A stretch of 53,049 nt of DNA, from assembly GCA_014323785.1 (NCBI GenBank), contig JACONJ010000018.1, positions 1-53,049 of the forward strand, in the 5' to 3' direction. The translations under genes and the position numbers were made by a program. Positions 24,947 to 34,166 of this stretch are shown here, piece after piece (position 1 is the stretch's first letter; each line of letters starts with the position of its first letter). Below the pieces are notes generated by a model. That model was not told where the DNA came from and ran no database searches. It worked only from the letters and a program-made list of their open reading frames with translations. This DNA is from Paracoccaceae bacterium. Lineage in GTDB: Bacteria; Pseudomonadota; Alphaproteobacteria; Rhodobacterales; Rhodobacteraceae.

Positions 24947-25810
24947 TCACTCTGCCGCCAGCGGCAGCTGCTGCCCGGCCTGGGAACCGATGATATGGCG
25001 CAGGACATCGGTGAGCAGGGCTTTGATGTTCCGGAAATTGCCATTCGGCCGAATCAGTCGCTCATCCATATACAGTAAACGGTCGAGCTCGATCTGAAGC
25101 GCGTGCCACCCGCAGGCGGGCCACCCGTAATGCTGCGTCACAAAGGCACCGGCAAAGGGCGTGTTGCGGCTGACAACAAGGCCCGCACTTGCAAAGGCCG
25201 CCTCAATTTGTTCCACGACTGCCGAATCGCAAGAGGTGCCAAATCGGTCACCCAGCACAACCCTGGGCCACCGCTGGCCAGGGCGGAAGGCGGCATCAAG
25301 TGCCTCATGCGGCATTGAGTGAAAATCCAGCAGGATGGCCCTGCCGAACGCCTCCTGCGCACTGTGCATCAGACCATCGAGTGCCGCATGATAGGGGGCC
25401 CAAACCTCGGCGAGGCGAGCCTGTGCCTCATCCAGGCTGAGCTTGCCACGATAGATCGCGCGCCCATTGGCCACAACGCGCGGAATCACACCCAGGCCGG
25501 CACTGACGCGCGGGGTCTGATTGATGCGGCGAATACCAGAGACAACGCCAGGATCCAACTCATCCGCGCTGCGATTCAGATCAACATAGGCGCGCGGAAA
25601 CTCCGCCGCCAGCATGGGCGCACCCAGAACCGGTGCGTCGGCCAGCAGCAAGTCCATGAACGCATCCTCGGAAGACCGGATTGCGCACGCATCCAGAACC
25701 GTGCTGCGCGTAAAATGCCACGGGTAGTACCGCCCGGAATGCGGAGAGGCCACCACCACCGGCGTGGTGCGTGCTGTCGGGTACTCGATCCGATAAGCGT
25801 TGCGCGGCAT
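24947..25810 (-). CDS. N-formylglutamate amidohydrolase family protein
   Basis: Family members release formate from N-formylglutamate in histidine breakdown. The 287 residues include VVASPHSGRYYP, SSEDAFMDLL, PRAYVDLNRS, LLDFHSMPHE and GDRFGTSCD, all typical of the family. I chose ATG 25810 (AGGAACAGGG upstream) over a GTG at 25831. No hut genes lie nearby, so the true substrate may be another N-formyl or N-acyl amino acid. Confidence 0.88.
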   Translation of the reverse strand: MPRNAYRIEYPTARTTPVVVASPHSGRYYPWHFTRSTVLDACAIRSSEDAFMDLLLADAPVLGAPMLAAEFPRAYVDLNRSADELDPGVVSGIRRINQTPRVSAGLGVIPRVVANGRAIYRGKLSLDEAQARLAEVWAPYHAALDGLMHSAQEAFGRAILLDFHSMPHEALDAAFRPGQRWPRVVLGDRFGTSCDSAVVEQIEAAFASAGLVVSRNTPFAGAFVTQHYGWPACGWHALQIELDRLLYMDERLIRPNGNFRNIKALLTDVLRHIIGSQAGQQLPLAAE

Positions 25811-25875
25811 GACATCCCTGTTCCTGCCCACTACATAGCGGGATTTTCCCTGTGGCCCAAATCTTTGAAAAGCTC

Positions 25876-25904
25876 TTGAATCGCCCCCCGATTTCTTTTA
25901 TGGA
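25876..25904 (+). promoter_or_regulatory. Candidate promoter of tRNA-Val
   Basis: TTGAAT (25876-25881), 17 bases, TATGGA (25899-25904). It lies 70 bases before the mature tRNA and is the best promoter-like pair in 25811-25973. Confidence 0.35.
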
Positions 25905-25973
25905 ACGTTGCCAATGTGCGGCGGGTGCCGGAACAGACCGCGCATGTGGTTATGATGCAGTCCGGCACACAGG

Positions 25974-26048
<75 letters not shown>

Positions 26049-26129
26049 CTGCTGGTTCTGTCCCTGTTGTGCGGGGCCGGATCAAAACATAAAGGCGCAT
26101 CGCCGCGCCGCGCCGAAAGGAGATGAACG

Positions 26130-26255
26130 ATGAAGGTCAAAACCTCGCTCCGCTCGCTCAAGCAGCGCCACCGCGATTGCCGCGTCGTGCGCCGCAAGGG
26201 CCGGGTCTATGTGATCAACAAGATCCAGCGCCGGTTCAAAGCCCGCCAAGGCTGA
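26130..26255 (+). CDS. rpmJ: 50S ribosomal protein L36 (C-minus type)
   Basis: A 41-residue basic protein, [17 protein letters not shown] then [13 protein letters not shown] and QRRFKARQG. It has the standard alphaproteobacterial L36 form with only one cysteine, so it lacks the zinc-binding four-residue set of the C-plus type. A textbook ribosome site AAAGGAG (26116-26122) precedes the ATG. It is a single gene downstream of tRNA-Val, with a short terminator after it. Confidence 0.95.
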   Translation: MKVKTSLRSLKQRHRDCRVVRRKGRVYVINKIQRRFKARQG

Positions 26256-26285
26256 TCCCCGCGACACCCGGCCAGAGGGGATGCA

Positions 26286-26301
26286 CCACCCGAAAGGGTG
26301 G
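26286..26301 (+). terminator. Hairpin after rpmJ
   Basis: CCACCC (26286-26291), a GAAA tetraloop, GGGTGG (26296-26301), followed by CGTCCTTT. It sits 30 bases after the rpmJ stop. The sequence from 26302 to the thioesterase stop at 26503 shows nothing else. Confidence 0.65.
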
Positions 26302-26502
26302 CGTCCTTTGTGCCGGAATGGGCCAGAGGCGGGATGGCACTGCCCCTGCGGGCGGGTAACGGGTGGGCGCACCCTGCCACGCGGAACGCCAGGCATCGAA
26401 AGCTCCGGGTAACGGCGGAAACCTGCAGAATAAGCACCAGCCCCTTCTGGTTCATGATCAGCACAGTTGCCGCACCGTCAGAAATCCGGGCAGAGATCCG
26501 GG

Positions 26503-26925
26503 CTAGTGTTCTGGCGGGATGGAATACGTCAGCGTTGCGCGGGCCACGGGCCTGGGCTGCCCCTCGGAATAGATCAGACAATCGCCCACGGTAAGAACCC
26601 GGCCAGATTTCAGTATCGTTGTTGCACAGATCAGGTCGCGCCCCGCCGCCGGTTTGCGCATAAAATCGATCGAGCAGTTGGTGGTGACTGCCAGTGCCCT
26701 GGGCCCGATCATCGCCAGAATCGCCAGATAAACCCCGACGTCGGCCAAGGAAAACATGGTCGGCCCTGACACGGTTCCGCCAGGCCGCAGGTGCCGTTCG
26801 GTAATCACATGGCGCACACGCACGAAGCCCTCGGCCACCTCTTCCACGCGGAAATCCCCCGCGACCTGCGGAAGCTCCGCGGTCAAAAACGCCTGAAGTT
26901 CGGCACGATCCATGGCCAATGGCAT
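26503..26925 (-). CDS. PaaI-like hotdog-fold thioesterase
   Basis: The 140 residues fit the PaaI/YbgC hotdog family: GGTVSGPTMFSLADVGVYLA (the helix with a catalytic Asp), LAVTTNCSIDFMRKPAAG and ATTILKSGRVLTVGDC. Such enzymes hydrolyse acyl-CoA thioesters in the cytoplasm. Starts at 26925 or 26913 are both possible. It is divergent from an enoyl-CoA hydratase gene, sharing a 60-base spacer, which suggests linked acyl-CoA metabolism. The substrate is unknown. Confidence 0.85.
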   Translation of the reverse strand: MPLAMDRAELQAFLTAELPQVAGDFRVEEVAEGFVRVRHVITERHLRPGGTVSGPTMFSLADVGVYLAILAMIGPRALAVTTNCSIDFMRKPAAGRDLICATTILKSGRVLTVGDCLIYSEGQPRPVARATLTYSIPPEH

Positions 26926-26985
26926 TGCCTGCCCCCTTATCCTGCCCTAGGCTTCGCGTGTTTTCAGGGGCTTGGCAAGGGGGTG

Positions 26986-27783
26986 ATGACGGTGACCGAT
27001 GCACTTTTGATTCGGGAAGATCTGGGCGCGATCACGCGGCTGACACTGAACAGCCCGGAAAACCTCAACGCGCTAAGCGATGCGATGCTCGCGGAATTGA
27101 AATCCGCCTTTTCGGCCCTGGAGCATGACAGCACCCGGCGGGTGATTGTTCTGGGCGGGGCTGGTGCGGCGTTTTGCGCGGGGCATGACCTGAAAGAGAT
27201 GCGAACCCGGCGGCAAGCCGGTGACAGAGGTGCGGCGGCACTTCGGGATTTGTTTGACCGTTGCGCCGAGGTCATGCTGATGATCCCGCGCCTGCCGCAG
27301 CCGGTGATTGCCCGGGTACACGGCATCGCCACCGCCGCGGGCTGCCAGCTGGTTGCCTCTTGCGATTTGGCGGTGGCCGCCGATGACGCACGGTTTGGCG
27401 TCAACGGGGTGAATATCGGCCTGTTCTGTTCCACGCCTATGGTGGCGCTCAGCCGGAACATGCCGCGCAAGCATGTCTTTGAAATGCTGACGACGGGGCA
27501 GTTCATCACTGCCAGCCGTGCGGTTGAACTGGGGCTGATCAACAGGTCGGTCCGTGGCACGGCACTGGAGGTTGAGACCATGCAGATGGCCAAAGCCATT
27601 GCGGAAAAGCCGCGCAGTGCCGTGCGGCGCGGCAAGCGTGCCTTCTACGAGCAGTTGGAACAGCCCATCGCTGCGGCCTATGCCCATACCGGTGCGATCA
27701 TGGTTAAGAATATGCTCGACGATGATGCCTACGAAGGTATCTCGGCCTTTCTTGACAAGCGGGCACCCGACTGGAACCAATAG
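26986..27783 (+). CDS. Enoyl-CoA hydratase/isomerase family protein (ECHDC3-like)
   Basis: A crotonase-fold protein of 265 residues. The oxyanion-hole segments are AAFCAGHDLKEM and VHGIATAAGCQLVASCD, followed by ARFGVNGVNIGLFCSTPMVA, a form close to ECHDC3-type hydratases. ATG 26986 follows AAGGGGG; the open frame further upstream is antisense to the thioesterase gene. The reaction is probably hydration of a 2-enoyl-CoA, but this subgroup is poorly characterised. Confidence 0.88.
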   Translation: MTVTDALLIREDLGAITRLTLNSPENLNALSDAMLAELKSAFSALEHDSTRRVIVLGGAGAAFCAGHDLKEMRTRRQAGDRGAAALRDLFDRCAEVMLMIPRLPQPVIARVHGIATAAGCQLVASCDLAVAADDARFGVNGVNIGLFCSTPMVALSRNMPRKHVFEMLTTGQFITASRAVELGLINRSVRGTALEVETMQMAKAIAEKPRSAVRRGKRAFYEQLEQPIAAAYAHTGAIMVKNMLDDDAYEGISAFLDKRAPDWNQ

Positions 27784-27861
27784 GCAGGTATGCGCACCGC
27801 CGCCCGCAGGGCCCCCGAACGCCCCATTCCCCCGGATAATCCCGGAATGCGGGCGGGGATG

Positions 27862-29334
27862 TCAGATCCCGTAGATGGCCCTGAACTTCGCATCAAGGTT
27901 GTCAAGAAGCAGCGCGGGATCCACCGGACCGCCAGCGGCATGTTCAATCGTCTCGCGCGGGGGACGCAACCCGCCATGGCACTGCAGGCGTTCCCGAAGC
28001 CATGCCAGCGCGGGGGACGGGTCACCCCGGGCCAGGGCATGATCAAGATCGGGCAGATCCGTGCGCATGGCCTTGTGCAGGCAACCCGCATAAACATTGC
28101 CCAGGGTATAGGTCGGGAAATACCCGAACAGCCCGGCGGACCAGTGCACATCCTGCAGCACCCCGTTTGATGGCCGGTCCACCGCCACCCCGAAATCTGC
28201 CGTGAACCTGTCGTTCCAGGCCGCCTCCAAATCCCGAACCATCAGATCATCGGACAGAAGCGCGCGCTCAAGATCGAAGCGCAGGGCGATGTGAAGGTTG
28301 TAATGCACCTCATCGGCTTCGGTCCGGATGAAGCCGGGGACAACCCGGTTGATCGCGGTGTAAAATGCCTCTGGCCCGTCGATGTTAAGCGGGCCAAAGC
28401 GGTCGACCATCCGGCCATAAAGCCAGCCGGTGAAGGCGCGGCTCCGGGCCAGCTGATTCTCATAGAGCCGGCTCTGGCTTTCATGCACCCCCATCGAGGC
28501 ACCCTGCCCCACCGGCGTCAGCCCATAGGCCGGGTCGATATTTTGTTCATAGCCCGCATGGCCGACCTCATGGATCGTGGAGTAGAGGCAGCCAAGCGGG
28601 TCCGCGATGTCAACCCGGGTGGTGATCCGCACATCCGCGCCCGCACCGGAACTGAAGGGATGCACCGCCTGATCGATCCGGCCCCGGGTAAAATCATAAC
28701 CGAAGGCGCGCGCGACCTCTTCGGACAGTGCCAGTTGTTCCGCCTCGGCGAAGGTGCCCACAAGCGGGGCCGGATCCCGCCCGGACCCGGCGATGGCAGC
28801 GCGAAGTGCTGCCAGGCGCGGGCGCAAGGCCGCAAACATCGCGGTCAAATCCCGGGCGGTCATGCCAGGCTCATAATCCTGTAAAAGCGCATCATAAAGT
28901 TCCCCGCCCCGGGCCAGGGCCTCGGCCTCTTGCCGCCGCAGGGACAGGATTTCGTCAAGGACGGGCAGAAAGGCCGCGACATCCTCCGCCGCCCGTGCGG
29001 CCACCCATTTGCCGTGGGCCAGCGCCGTGGTTCGGACCAGGGCAGCGGACAAATCCGCGTGGACTTGCGTGGCGCGGTCATAAGCCTTGCGGATCAGGCG
29101 TAATTGTGCCGCTTCAACAGCATTGGCGGGCACGGCGCGGGCAAGCCAGTCGGCAACCCGTGGATCGGTCCGGCGGGCATGAAGAACACCATCCAGTGCA
29201 GCCAGTTCCTCCCCCCTCTGGTCAATGGCGGCGGCGGGCATCATGGTTTCCTGATCCCACTGCAGCCGCCCCATAACCTGCGCCAAAGCCTCGGTCCGGC
29301 GCTGGAACGCCATCAGGTCCGCCATCGCGCTCAT
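27862..29334 (-). CDS. M32 family carboxypeptidase (Taq type)
   Basis: A zinc metallocarboxypeptidase that trims C-terminal residues of peptides in the cytoplasm. The 490 residues have WDQETMMP near the start, the zinc motif HEVGH (His255, Glu256, His259) and the family signature HESQSRLYENQL. ATG 29334 overlaps the ctaA stop (ATGA), so it is the last gene of a ctaA-carboxypeptidase unit. The longer frame upstream belongs to the ctaA region. Confidence 0.93.
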   Translation of the reverse strand: MSAMADLMAFQRRTEALAQVMGRLQWDQETMMPAAAIDQRGEELAALDGVLHARRTDPRVADWLARAVPANAVEAAQLRLIRKAYDRATQVHADLSAALVRTTALAHGKWVAARAAEDVAAFLPVLDEILSLRRQEAEALARGGELYDALLQDYEPGMTARDLTAMFAALRPRLAALRAAIAGSGRDPAPLVGTFAEAEQLALSEEVARAFGYDFTRGRIDQAVHPFSSGAGADVRITTRVDIADPLGCLYSTIHEVGHAGYEQNIDPAYGLTPVGQGASMGVHESQSRLYENQLARSRAFTGWLYGRMVDRFGPLNIDGPEAFYTAINRVVPGFIRTEADEVHYNLHIALRFDLERALLSDDLMVRDLEAAWNDRFTADFGVAVDRPSNGVLQDVHWSAGLFGYFPTYTLGNVYAGCLHKAMRTDLPDLDHALARGDPSPALAWLRERLQCHGGLRPPRETIEHAAGGPVDPALLLDNLDAKFRAIYGI

Positions 29335-30467
29335 GCCACTGCCCCCCGAAGTGATTGCGGTAAGGGATAAAGCGACAAAAACCGCGCCCTGAGCACCAGC
29401 ACGATGAGTACCACCGCGCCGAGCTGATGCAGAATCGCCAAATGCCAGGGCACCGCATGCATCACCGTAATAATGCCCAGACCCACCTGCCCGAACATCA
29501 CCACCACCATCCATGCAAAGGCACGCCGGGTTGCGGGGTGCGGGCTGCGCCGCGCAAGCAACCACACAGAACACCCGAACAGCAGCACGACATAGCCCGT
29601 GACCCGGTGAAAGAACTGCACGGTGCCGCCATTTTCAAAGAGATTGCGCCAAACCGGTTCCAACGCCCACATATCGGGCGGCGTAAGGGCACCGCCCATC
29701 AAAGGCCAATCAGTGTAACCCCGCCCCGCATCACCCCCGGCAACCAGCGCACCAAGCAGAACTTGCAGAAAACAAAGAAGCACAACAACGCTCGCCAGCA
29801 CCTTCAGATAAACATCACCACCTCGCCGGGCCTGTATCAACGCCGTCGCCTCCCGTCCCAGTGTCATGATATACCAGGCCAGCACGGCCAGGATCACAAA
29901 GGCGAGCCCCAGATGGATCGCCAGCCGGTAAGAAGCGACATCCAGCATCCCCGGTGCCAGACCCGAGGCAACCATCCACCAGCCGACCACGCCCTGCAGC
30001 CCGCCAAGCACACCCGGAAGTACCGCGCGCCAGGTCCAGCCCGCGGGCATCCGGTGGAACATGAGCAGGCCCAGGAACCCGAGCACCCAAACCAGCCCGA
30101 TCACGCGGCCAAGTTGTCGATGACCCCATTCCCACCAGTAAATGGCCTTGAACTCTGCCAGGCTCATGCCCTGGTTTTGCAAGTGATATTCCGGGATCGC
30201 GCGATAGGCCGCAAACACAGCGTGCCAGTCTTCGGCACTCAGGGGCGGAATCGCGCCCGAGAACGGGGCCCATTCGGTGATCGCAAGGCCGCTATCGGTC
30301 AGGCGAGTTAACCCGCCAACCGCGATCATCCCGGCGACCAGCACAAAAAGCAATATCAGCCAGGCCCGCATCAAGTGCCGCCCGCGGTCGCGGCTTACCC
30401 CGCCGGGCGCGGCGGCAGGCTTGTGCGTTGTCTCGACGTCTTTAAAAATGCTGCGCGTTTCTGCCAT
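29331..30467 (-). CDS. ctaA: Heme A synthase (COX15/CtaA)
   Basis: Oxidises the methyl group of heme O to the formyl group of heme A for cytochrome aa3 oxidase. The 378 residues form eight predicted membrane helices, with GLTRLTDSGLAITEW after the first, the heme-ligand region WWEWGHRQLGR, and HLGLAF, FFHRVTGY and HQLGAV histidines in later helices. ATG 30467 has AGAGAGGA upstream. It lies 105 bases behind trmJ and is coupled to the M32 peptidase gene. Confidence 0.95.
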   Translation of the reverse strand: MAETRSIFKDVETTHKPAAAPGGVSRDRGRHLMRAWLILLFVLVAGMIAVGGLTRLTDSGLAITEWAPFSGAIPPLSAEDWHAVFAAYRAIPEYHLQNQGMSLAEFKAIYWWEWGHRQLGRVIGLVWVLGFLGLLMFHRMPAGWTWRAVLPGVLGGLQGVVGWWMVASGLAPGMLDVASYRLAIHLGLAFVILAVLAWYIMTLGREATALIQARRGGDVYLKVLASVVVLLCFLQVLLGALVAGGDAGRGYTDWPLMGGALTPPDMWALEPVWRNLFENGGTVQFFHRVTGYVVLLFGCSVWLLARRSPHPATRRAFAWMVVVMFGQVGLGIITVMHAVPWHLAILHQLGAVVLIVLVLRARFLSLYPLPQSLRGAVA

Positions 30468-30572
30468 ATACGGTCCTCTCTCATCCACTGACCTGGTGGG
30501 CCAGGCACACCCGTTCAAGCCGGCACGGCCCCCCCGCCAGATCACAAGTGCCAACTGCATGCGTAGCCGTGG

Positions 30573-31310
30573 CTACCCCCGCGTCCTGGCCTGGCGCACC
30601 ATCTGGCGAAGAATGCCGTGCAAAGTCTGCACATCGGTGTGCGTCAGCGGCAATCGCGCCCACATGTTGCGCAGGTTGACCTTCATGCCGGATGCCTTTG
30701 TCTCGGGAAAGAAAAAACCGGCCTCGGCCAGCCGTGCTTCATAGTGATCCCCCAGCTTTTCCACCTCCAGCCGCGTGGCGAATTCGGTACCAGCCATTTC
30801 CATGACATCGGGCGGGGGCATCCCATCCCCCGAACGCCGCCATTCATAGGCCACCAGCACCACGCATTGGGCAAGGTTCAGCGACGGACACTCCGGGTTT
30901 ACGGGCACCGAGATCGTGGCATCGGCGCGTATCATATCTTCATTCTCCAGCCCCGCACACTCTGGCCCGAAGAGTACGCCGACCTTGCCGCCCCCGGCGT
31001 GGATCGCACGGGCCTGTTGCATGGCGTGTTCCGGTGTCACGATGGACCTGGTCAGTCCCCGGTGCCGGGCAGTGGTGGCAAAGATATAGCTGCAATCGGC
31101 AATGGCCTGGGGCACCGATTGGAATAGCACGGCATCATCCAGTAAACGCCCCGCCCCGCTGGCCAGTGCCACCGCGCGCGCATTCGGCCAGCCATCCCGG
31201 GGGTCTACGATGCGCATCCATCGCAGCCCGAAATTCCACATCGCCCGGGCCGAGGCACCGATGTTTTTGCCCATTTGCGGACGCACGAGGATGAAGACAG
31301 GCTCGCTCAT
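30573..31310 (-). CDS. trmJ: tRNA/rRNA 2'-O-methyltransferase, TrmJ type (SPOUT)
   Basis: Methylates the ribose at position 32 of certain tRNAs in characterised relatives. The 245-residue chain starts EPVFILVRPQMGKNIGASAR and has the knotted SPOUT SAM-binding motifs VGVLFGPECAGLENEDM and SVPVNPECPSLNLAQ. ATG 31310 gives the conserved N-terminus; the frame open to 31421 has no family match. 31311-31556 upstream shows no gene. Confidence 0.92.
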   Translation of the reverse strand: MSEPVFILVRPQMGKNIGASARAMWNFGLRWMRIVDPRDGWPNARAVALASGAGRLLDDAVLFQSVPQAIADCSYIFATTARHRGLTRSIVTPEHAMQQARAIHAGGGKVGVLFGPECAGLENEDMIRADATISVPVNPECPSLNLAQCVVLVAYEWRRSGDGMPPPDVMEMAGTEFATRLEVEKLGDHYEARLAEAGFFFPETKASGMKVNLRNMWARLPLTHTDVQTLHGILRQMVRQARTRG

Positions 31311-31556
31311 GGCGTTTCGTCTATGGGGCTGTCCGCGCAAGGGCAAGCAACAAAGCCCCTGGTGCAGGTCCAATCGTCGGGGCCTTGTGCAGCACCGCCA
31401 CCCATAACGGGATGACAGCATGGGGGGTGGGGCGGATTACGTCGCCTTCGGTCCGGTCGAGAAGACACGTTTGGGCGACGGACCGCCGGGCAGGCCGGAA
31501 TTTCTTCGGCATCGGTGAAGAAATCCGGCACGAGGATGCCCCCTGCAGCAGCACCC

Positions 31557-32390
31557 TTACCCGCCTGACGATACCGCTTTGCCAAACCCCGCGCGCACGG
31601 CCGCTTCGGCCGCACGGGCAAGAGCTTTGCGATCCCTGTACGCGGAAACCGCAAGCGGTGCATGATAGGTCACAACCACGCGCCCGTGCCGCGGCACTGC
31701 CAGCATCCGCAGCAGGTGCGGGCCAAACTCCATATCGCCCCACCAGCCATAGAAGCGCGGGTCTTCGCCCCCGGGCGCGAAGTAGCGCAGCGTGACTGGT
31801 TGAATGGCCAGGGCCGGGGCCAGATCTTCTGAAAAGAACGCCGCAAACAGGGTTGATTTGAAATCCAGAACCTGCATCCCGTCGGTCGATGTACCCTCGG
31901 GAAAGAACAGCAGGGTGTGGCCAGCCTGCAGCCGCACTTTGAACTGGCTGTGCTGCGCCCTGGCATCACCGCGCCTGCGGGCAATGAATAATGTGCCCGT
32001 CCCCCGCGCAAGCCAGCCGATCCCGCCCCATTCGCGGATGTCCGATTTGGCGACGAAATACACGCATTTTGAGGCATTCAGCACAAAGATGTCAAGCCAG
32101 CTGACATGATTGGCCACAAGCGCACCCCGCTGCGGCATCGGTGTGCCCCGCACCTCGCGGCTCAGGCCAAGGATACGACATGCCCGGATGCAGACGAATT
32201 GGGTGATGACAGGCGTCACCGGCCGGTTCAGCCCAAACATCGCACGTTCCGGCAACCGCAGCAGCAAAAGCAGCGCAAAGCAGATACCCAGAAGCAGCAG
32301 CAGCGCACCACCGCGCAAGCCCACGCGCAGCCATCCACTGAGTCCCGGCGGCGACCCTTTTGGCGGCGGAGTGCCCTTCCAGGTCATCAT
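31557..32390 (-). CDS. olsA: Lyso-ornithine-lipid O-acyltransferase (PlsC family)
   Basis: Adds the second acyl chain to lyso-ornithine lipid made by OlsB. The 277 residues have one N-terminal membrane helix (GALLLLLGICFALLLLL), the acyltransferase motif NHVSWLD (His95, Asp99) and FPEGT (163-167). Start ATG 32390 overlaps the upstream stop as ATGATG. A general 1-acyl-glycerol-3-phosphate acyltransferase would look the same; the coupling to olsB supports ornithine-lipid synthesis, which allows phosphate-free membranes. Confidence 0.87.
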   Translation of the reverse strand: MMTWKGTPPPKGSPPGLSGWLRVGLRGGALLLLLGICFALLLLLRLPERAMFGLNRPVTPVITQFVCIRACRILGLSREVRGTPMPQRGALVANHVSWLDIFVLNASKCVYFVAKSDIREWGGIGWLARGTGTLFIARRRGDARAQHSQFKVRLQAGHTLLFFPEGTSTDGMQVLDFKSTLFAAFFSEDLAPALAIQPVTLRYFAPGGEDPRFYGWWGDMEFGPHLLRMLAVPRHGRVVVTYHAPLAVSAYRDRKALARAAEAAVRAGFGKAVSSGG

Positions 32391-33160
32391 GGGCTGATGC
32401 CCGTCTGATAGATCGCGCGGTGCTTCGGGCTCATCCGGGCCACATCCATCACCAGACAGACGTCGATGCAATTGAACGCCTTGTCGATATAGGCCCCCTG
32501 CCCGACAAAACCGCCAAGCCGCAGATAGGCTTTGATCAGCGCAGGCATGGCCCGAATCGCCCCAGGGCGATCAAGCGCGTTCCCGGCAATCAAATCCATG
32601 GACTGATACCCCCGTGCCAGTGCCTTTGGCCGCATGTCCGCAGGTGCCAAATGCCGATGATGCAAAAGCGAGAGCGGCCCCGCAATCGGTGCAGGATCGA
32701 GCCCGTGAAAGCTGGCCACACCGAACATCACCTCAATCCCGTGCTCTGCGATGTAGTGGGCCAGACCGCCCCAAAGATGCATCATCGCGGTACCTCCGCG
32801 ATAATCCTGGTGCAGACAGGAGCGGCCCAATTCCAACAGCCGCCGCCTTGAGGCGGTCAGCGGGCTAAGGTCATATTCATCGGCTGAGTAGAATTGCCCA
32901 GCCTGTGCCGCCTGGTCCTGACGCATCACCCGGTAGACGCCTACGACCTGCGCCCCCTCGTCCCGGCGGCGGTCAAGCAGCAGCAGATGATCAAAAAAGG
33001 GATCGAAACGGTCGGTCTCTAACCTGTCATCGTGATTGACCATGGCACCATCGCCGCCCAATTCCGCGATAAACACGTCATATCGCAGGCGTTGTGCGGC
33101 GCGCCGTTCCTCTGCTGTGGTCGCCAGGCGCAGTTCAAAATGCCCATCGTCGATTTGCAT
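32387..33160 (-). CDS. olsB: L-ornithine N-acyltransferase (ornithine-lipid synthesis)
   Basis: Transfers a 3-hydroxyacyl chain from ACP to ornithine. The 257 residues match the OlsB/hemolysin-like GNAT group: RLRYDVFIAELG, FDHLLLLD, LLELGRSCLHQDYRGG, GVASFHGLDP and GGFVGQGAYIDKAFNCIDVC. ATG 33160 is preferred (GGGGGAA upstream), although the frame is open to 33259. It overlaps olsA by four bases, so the two enzymes are made together. Confidence 0.9.
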   Translation of the reverse strand: MQIDDGHFELRLATTAEERRAAQRLRYDVFIAELGGDGAMVNHDDRLETDRFDPFFDHLLLLDRRRDEGAQVVGVYRVMRQDQAAQAGQFYSADEYDLSPLTASRRRLLELGRSCLHQDYRGGTAMMHLWGGLAHYIAEHGIEVMFGVASFHGLDPAPIAGPLSLLHHRHLAPADMRPKALARGYQSMDLIAGNALDRPGAIRAMPALIKAYLRLGGFVGQGAYIDKAFNCIDVCLVMDVARMSPKHRAIYQTGISP

Positions 33161-33322
33161 CCGTTCCCCCGCGCACCTGGCGGCGGGTTTATCAAAGGCA
33201 CACCGAAACGCAAGCGGCACACCGCCGGCCCTCCCTCGATCCTTTGGGGGTGTTGGCATTCCCTTAACCCGGGCCTTTCAAGGCCGGGGTGTTTCGGGTG
33301 CTGCCCCGACGACCATGACCCT

Positions 33323-33508
33323 CTAATCAGGAAACTCCATGATCAACGCCACATGCCGCCCGTCGAGCACCACCTTGCCCGCGTGCTCGAAATTCACCGT
33401 GATCTTGCCACTGATATTCGATTGAACCTGACCAAGGCCCCATTCCGGCCGATTCGGGTAGCGGACGAACATGCCCGGCCCCAGGATGGTGTTCATATCG
33501 TCGGACAT
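33323..33508 (-). CDS. DUF3553 family small protein
   Basis: The 61 residues carry the family pattern PGMFVRYPNRPEWGLGQVQS and ITVNFEHAGKVVLDGR, a small beta-rich domain. The function is unknown. In Rhodobacterales this gene commonly stands head to head with chpT; here it faces a truncated chpT 17 bases away. Confidence 0.88.
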   Translation of the reverse strand: MSDDMNTILGPGMFVRYPNRPEWGLGQVQSNISGKITVNFEHAGKVVLDGRHVALIMEFPD

Positions 33509-33525
33509 CGGAAAGGGCCTTCTGG

Positions 33526-33696
33526 ATGAAGAACAGACAGATCAGCCTGCCCAAAGACATCGCCGCGCTTGTCGGCGCACGTTTGTGTCATGACCTGATC
33601 AACCCAATTGGGGCAGATCAACCTGCGCGTCTGACCTGCCACCGCTACTGCGCCGCCTGCAGCCCCATGCGAAACCGGCGCATATTATCCCGGTAA
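33526..33696 (+). pseudogene. chpT: Truncated chpT (histidine phosphotransferase), 5' end only
   Basis: The reading frame MKNRQISLPKDIAALVGARL, then CHDLINPIGA, matches the N-terminus of ChpT, including the phospho-accepting His22. After residue 30 the match stops, and the frame runs 26 unrelated codons into the 3' end of the carbonic anhydrase gene. ChpT passes phosphate from CckA to CtrA; a functional protein needs about 200 residues. Either the rest was lost by deletion and another copy exists elsewhere, or the pathway is altered. Confidence 0.75.
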
Positions 33697-34166
33697 TGCG
33701 CGGCCGAGGCACGAAGCCCGGCACGCGCTTCATCGTCGAGTATGCGCACGATCCTGCCCGGCGCACCCATCACCAGGCTGCCCTCGGGGATTTCCTTGCC
33801 TTCGGTGACAAGTGCCCCCGCCCCGATCAGGCACCCTGCCCCGATCTTGACCCCATTCAGGATTGTCGCCCCCATCCCGATCAGTGTACCACTGCCAAGG
33901 GTGCAGCCATGCAGCATGACCTTGTGGCCGATCGTGCAATCCGCCCCGATAATCAGGGGTGCCCCCATATCGGTGTGCAACACGCAGTGTTCCTGCACGT
34001 TGGAGCCCGCACCCACGCGGATCACCTCATTATCGCCGCGCAGGGTTGCGCCGAACCATACGCTGACCCCCGGCGCGATCACGACCTTACCAATCAGATT
34101 GGCATCCGGTGCGATCCAGGTATCCTCGGCAATCTCGGGTGCGATACCGTCCAGGGTATAGATCAT
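33645..34166 (-). CDS. Gamma-carbonic-anhydrase-like hexapeptide-repeat protein
   Basis: The 173 residues form a left-handed beta-helix of hexapeptide repeats ([52 protein letters not shown]). Zinc-type histidines lie at EHCVLHTD and GHKVMLHG. Such proteins (YrdA/PaaY type) are widespread; carbonic anhydrase activity is not proven for most. The start overlaps the gmk stop (ATGA). The 3' end overlaps the chpT fragment on the other strand. Confidence 0.9.
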   Translation of the reverse strand: MIYTLDGIAPEIAEDTWIAPDANLIGKVVIAPGVSVWFGATLRGDNEVIRVGAGSNVQEHCVLHTDMGAPLIIGADCTIGHKVMLHGCTLGSGTLIGMGATILNGVKIGAGCLIGAGALVTEGKEIPEGSLVMGAPGRIVRILDDEARAGLRASAAHYRDNMRRFRMGLQAAQ

